From Zoogloeaceae bacterium (lineage in GTDB: Bacteria > Pseudomonadota > Gammaproteobacteria > Burkholderiales > Rhodocyclaceae): a DNA stretch of 20,752 nt. A model generated the notes under the pieces. That model saw only the letters and a program-made list of their open reading frames with translations. It was not told where the DNA came from and did not search any database. Position 1 is the stretch's first letter. Each line of letters opens with the position of its first letter. The stretch is taken from positions 1 through 20,752 of the forward strand of contig JAISLJ010000222.1 of NCBI GenBank assembly GCA_031290955.1. The letters are read 5' to 3'. Made by a program: the position numbers and the translations under genes. This document shows positions 19,232-20,752 of this stretch, in pieces.

Positions 19232-20422
19232 ATGGCCGCACCCCCGAAACTCTCGCCGCAGAAATGGGCCGCTGTCCGAACCAAATGGGAGAACGACCCC
19301 CGCAACGGCTACACTTGGCTGGTGGCCGAAATGGAGCTGCCTGTATCCGCGCCTGCCGTGCGCAAGACCGCCGTACGCGATGAATGGCTGAAGAAGACCC
19401 CGCTGCACCTGCCGGGCGAGAAACCGACGCCGGAAACCATCGAAACCAAGGCAAAGACCGGCAAGAGCGCGAAGCAGAAGGCAACCAGCGGGGGCAAGGT
19501 TTCGCGCCGCAAGGTTTCTAAGGTTTCTGGAAGTGGCGAAACCATCGACAGCGAAACCATCGAAACCTTGCCGATGACGACCGCGCAGGCCGTCGAGCGT
19601 GACCCAGACGAGTTCGGGGTGTTCGCCGACCTGACCGACCAGCAGGAAATCTTCGTGCGGGAATACCTGGTGGATTGGAACGCATCGGCGGCAGCCATCC
19701 GGGCCGGCTACAGCCCCAAGGCCGCCATGCAGCAGGGGTGGAGCCTGCTTCAGAACCCGAAGGTGAGCCACGCCATCGTCACGCTCGCCACGGCGCGAGC
19801 GCGGCGCCTTGGCATCGACGGCGACGAGCTGATGCGCCTGTGGGCCGCCATCGTCACGTTCGACGCGAACGAAATCTCGCAGCTCCGCCGGGTGTGCTGC
19901 CCCTACTGCTGGGGTGAGGGCCACGCCCGGCAATACACCCCGTCCGGCTTGGAAGAGGCCAAGAAGAAGCACGACCGCGAGCGCGCGCGGCGGAAGAAGG
20001 CCGACAGCGCCGACGACATTGGCGAGTTCCCCGACTATACGGACGCCTGGTACGACAAGCGCAAGGCGCCGCACGAGGACTGCCCGGAGTGCCACGGCCA
20101 CGGCATCGAGGAAGTGTTCTTCAACGATACCCGCAACCTGTCGCCGGCGGCGCGGCTGGTGTATTGCGGCGTCAAGGTGGGTAAGGAAGGCATCGAAGTC
20201 CTGATGCTCTCCAAGGAGAAGGCGATGGACAACCTGGCGCGCGCGTTGGGTCTGTTCAAGGAGAAGGAAACCGAGGTGAACATCAACATGGTGTCGGGTG
20301 ATGAGCTGTTCCGCCTCTACGAGGAAAAGATGCAGCAGGCCCGCGAGCGCCAGGCCCTGGTGCTGTCCGAGCGCGGCCTGATTGTCGAGCCTGACGTGGA
20401 GCAACCGGGCGGCGGCGGGTAG
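19232..20422 (+). CDS. Terminase small subunit
   Basis: The 396-aa product starts MAAPPKLSPQKWAAVRTKWE; an alternative ATG at 19178 would overlap the regulator by 49 bases. After a Lys/Ser/Thr-rich linker (about 60-115) comes the small-terminase DNA-binding region: LTDQQEIFVREYLVDWNASA then AIRAGYSPKAAMQQGWSLLQ (134-173). A zinc site may be formed by CCPYC (222-226) and CPEC (284-287). It recognises the packaging site and hands DNA to the large subunit, whose gene follows 2 bases later. The linker region carries many GAAACC/GGTTTC repeats. Confidence 0.9.
   Translation: MAAPPKLSPQKWAAVRTKWENDPRNGYTWLVAEMELPVSAPAVRKTAVRDEWLKKTPLHLPGEKPTPETIETKAKTGKSAKQKATSGGKVSRRKVSKVSGSGETIDSETIETLPMTTAQAVERDPDEFGVFADLTDQQEIFVREYLVDWNASAAAIRAGYSPKAAMQQGWSLLQNPKVSHAIVTLATARARRLGIDGDELMRLWAAIVTFDANEISQLRRVCCPYCWGEGHARQYTPSGLEEAKKKHDRERARRKKADSADDIGEFPDYTDAWYDKRKAPHEDCPECHGHGIEEVFFNDTRNLSPAARLVYCGVKVGKEGIEVLMLSKEKAMDNLARALGLFKEKETEVNINMVSGDELFRLYEEKMQQARERQALVLSERGLIVEPDVEQPGGGG
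19420..19567. repeat. GAAACC/GGTTTC repeat cluster in the small terminase gene
   Basis: GAAACC occurs at 19420, 19433, 19442, 19538, 19553 and 19562. Its complement GGTTTC, within AAGGTTTC, occurs at about 19498, 19513 and 19522. Nine copies in about 150 bp is striking. Part of it could be simple coding repetition of ETIET and KVS. Phage pac sites often lie within the small terminase gene, so this is a candidate recognition region. Confidence 0.45.
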
Positions 20423-20424
20423 CA

Positions 20425-20752
20425 ATGGCGCGGCGGAAGAAGAACCACAACCTGCTGGAAGAGCCGCGCTACCAGGCGTTCGTCGAGCGTTACCACGCCG
20501 ACTCACTGCGCTTCGCGGTGGAGGTGACTGGCTTCATGCCCAGTGCCGACCAGATGGAATTGTTCCAGTCAATCACCGCGCCCAACGCCAAGGTGTCGGT
20601 GGTGTCTGGTACGGGCACGGGCAAGACGGCCAGCTTCGCGCGCATCGCGCTCTGGCATCTGCTGTGCTTCCCGGTGGCGGTCTATGAAGGCAAGGTCGAG
20701 GTGGGCAGCAACACCTACATCGGCGCGCCGTTCATCCAGCAGGTGGCCGACG
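20425..20752 (+). CDS. Terminase large subunit (start only)
   Basis: The ATG follows the small-subunit TAG by 2 bases. The first 109 residues, MARRKKNHNLLEEPRYQAFV onward, contain a Walker A motif SGTGTGKT (61-68) after a glutamine-type adenine motif region (PSADQMELFQSI, 39-50), as in large terminase ATPases. The gene runs off the right edge, so the nuclease domain is not in the window. The product is the ATPase motor that packages DNA into the capsid. Confidence 0.9.
   Translation, partial: MARRKKNHNLLEEPRYQAFVERYHADSLRFAVEVTGFMPSADQMELFQSITAPNAKVSVVSGTGTGKTASFARIALWHLLCFPVAVYEGKVEVGSNTYIGAPFIQQVAD

Noticed and set aside
18237..20506. 415-aa and 589-aa minus-strand frames
   Set aside because: They are shadows of the XRE regulator and small terminase, both with clear domains on the plus strand.
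1..20752. tRNA genes, integrase, or attachment site
   Set aside because: No cloverleaf-like sequence, recombinase motif or end-to-end repeat was recognised by eye.

Overview
The window looks like the early-gene half of a lambdoid-type (siphovirus-like) prophage in a GC-rich beta-proteobacterium, probably Burkholderiales (Bordetella, Achromobacter or Burkholderia type). The gene set, the dense ATGA/GTGA start-stop overlaps and the GC-rich codon use all suggest this. No integrase, att site or tRNA is visible, so neither prophage end is proven. The first ~119 bases look like the end of an IS21-family insertion sequence.

Layout. (1) 187-7621, minus strand: a pL-type early operon, read from its distal end. 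It holds small unknown genes, a Gp37/Gp68-family protein, an ASCH protein, a DUF2303 protein, a YqaJ/lambda-exonuclease-type nuclease fused to a long coiled coil, and a conserved partner gene upstream of the nuclease. Two genes in this arm carry apparent one-base frameshifts. (2) 7622-8072: a ~400-base leader with a boxA-like element, a near-consensus minus-strand promoter, and two repressor operators. (3) 8083-12755, mainly minus strand: a lower-GC accessory block ending in a rho-independent terminator. It lies downstream of the repressor gene, the position of rexAB in lambda, so it may be expressed in the lysogen. It contains an exported Cys-containing coiled-coil protein, a two-TM protein, an HTH-ended unknown and several small unknowns. 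(4) 12776-12832: immunity region with three more operators of the same family and a plus-strand promoter whose predicted start coincides with the ATG of a Cro/YdaS-like gene, so that mRNA may be leaderless. (5) 12839-18602, plus strand: pR-type operon with a Cro-like protein, a CII-like protein, a DNA methyltransferase, an O-like replication protein containing 11-bp iterons, a DnaC-like helicase loader, small HTH and HNH proteins, a Ref-like nuclease and a DUF1064-type remnant. (6) 18606-20752: an XRE regulator, the small terminase and the start of the large terminase.

The logic is a classic genetic switch. A repressor with two HTH regions and no visible S24 peptidase domain faces Cro across a shared operator set; both early promoters carry an operator pair with the same 25-bp centre spacing. 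Recombination and replication functions sit on opposite arms, and packaging begins at the right edge. Several genes are truncated or chimeric (methyltransferase N-terminus, SGGK-loop peptide, Zn-ribbon/DUF1064 fusion), suggesting repeated deletion or recombination in the right arm. The least explained and most interesting parts are the accessory cluster (8409-11877) and the structured pL leader.
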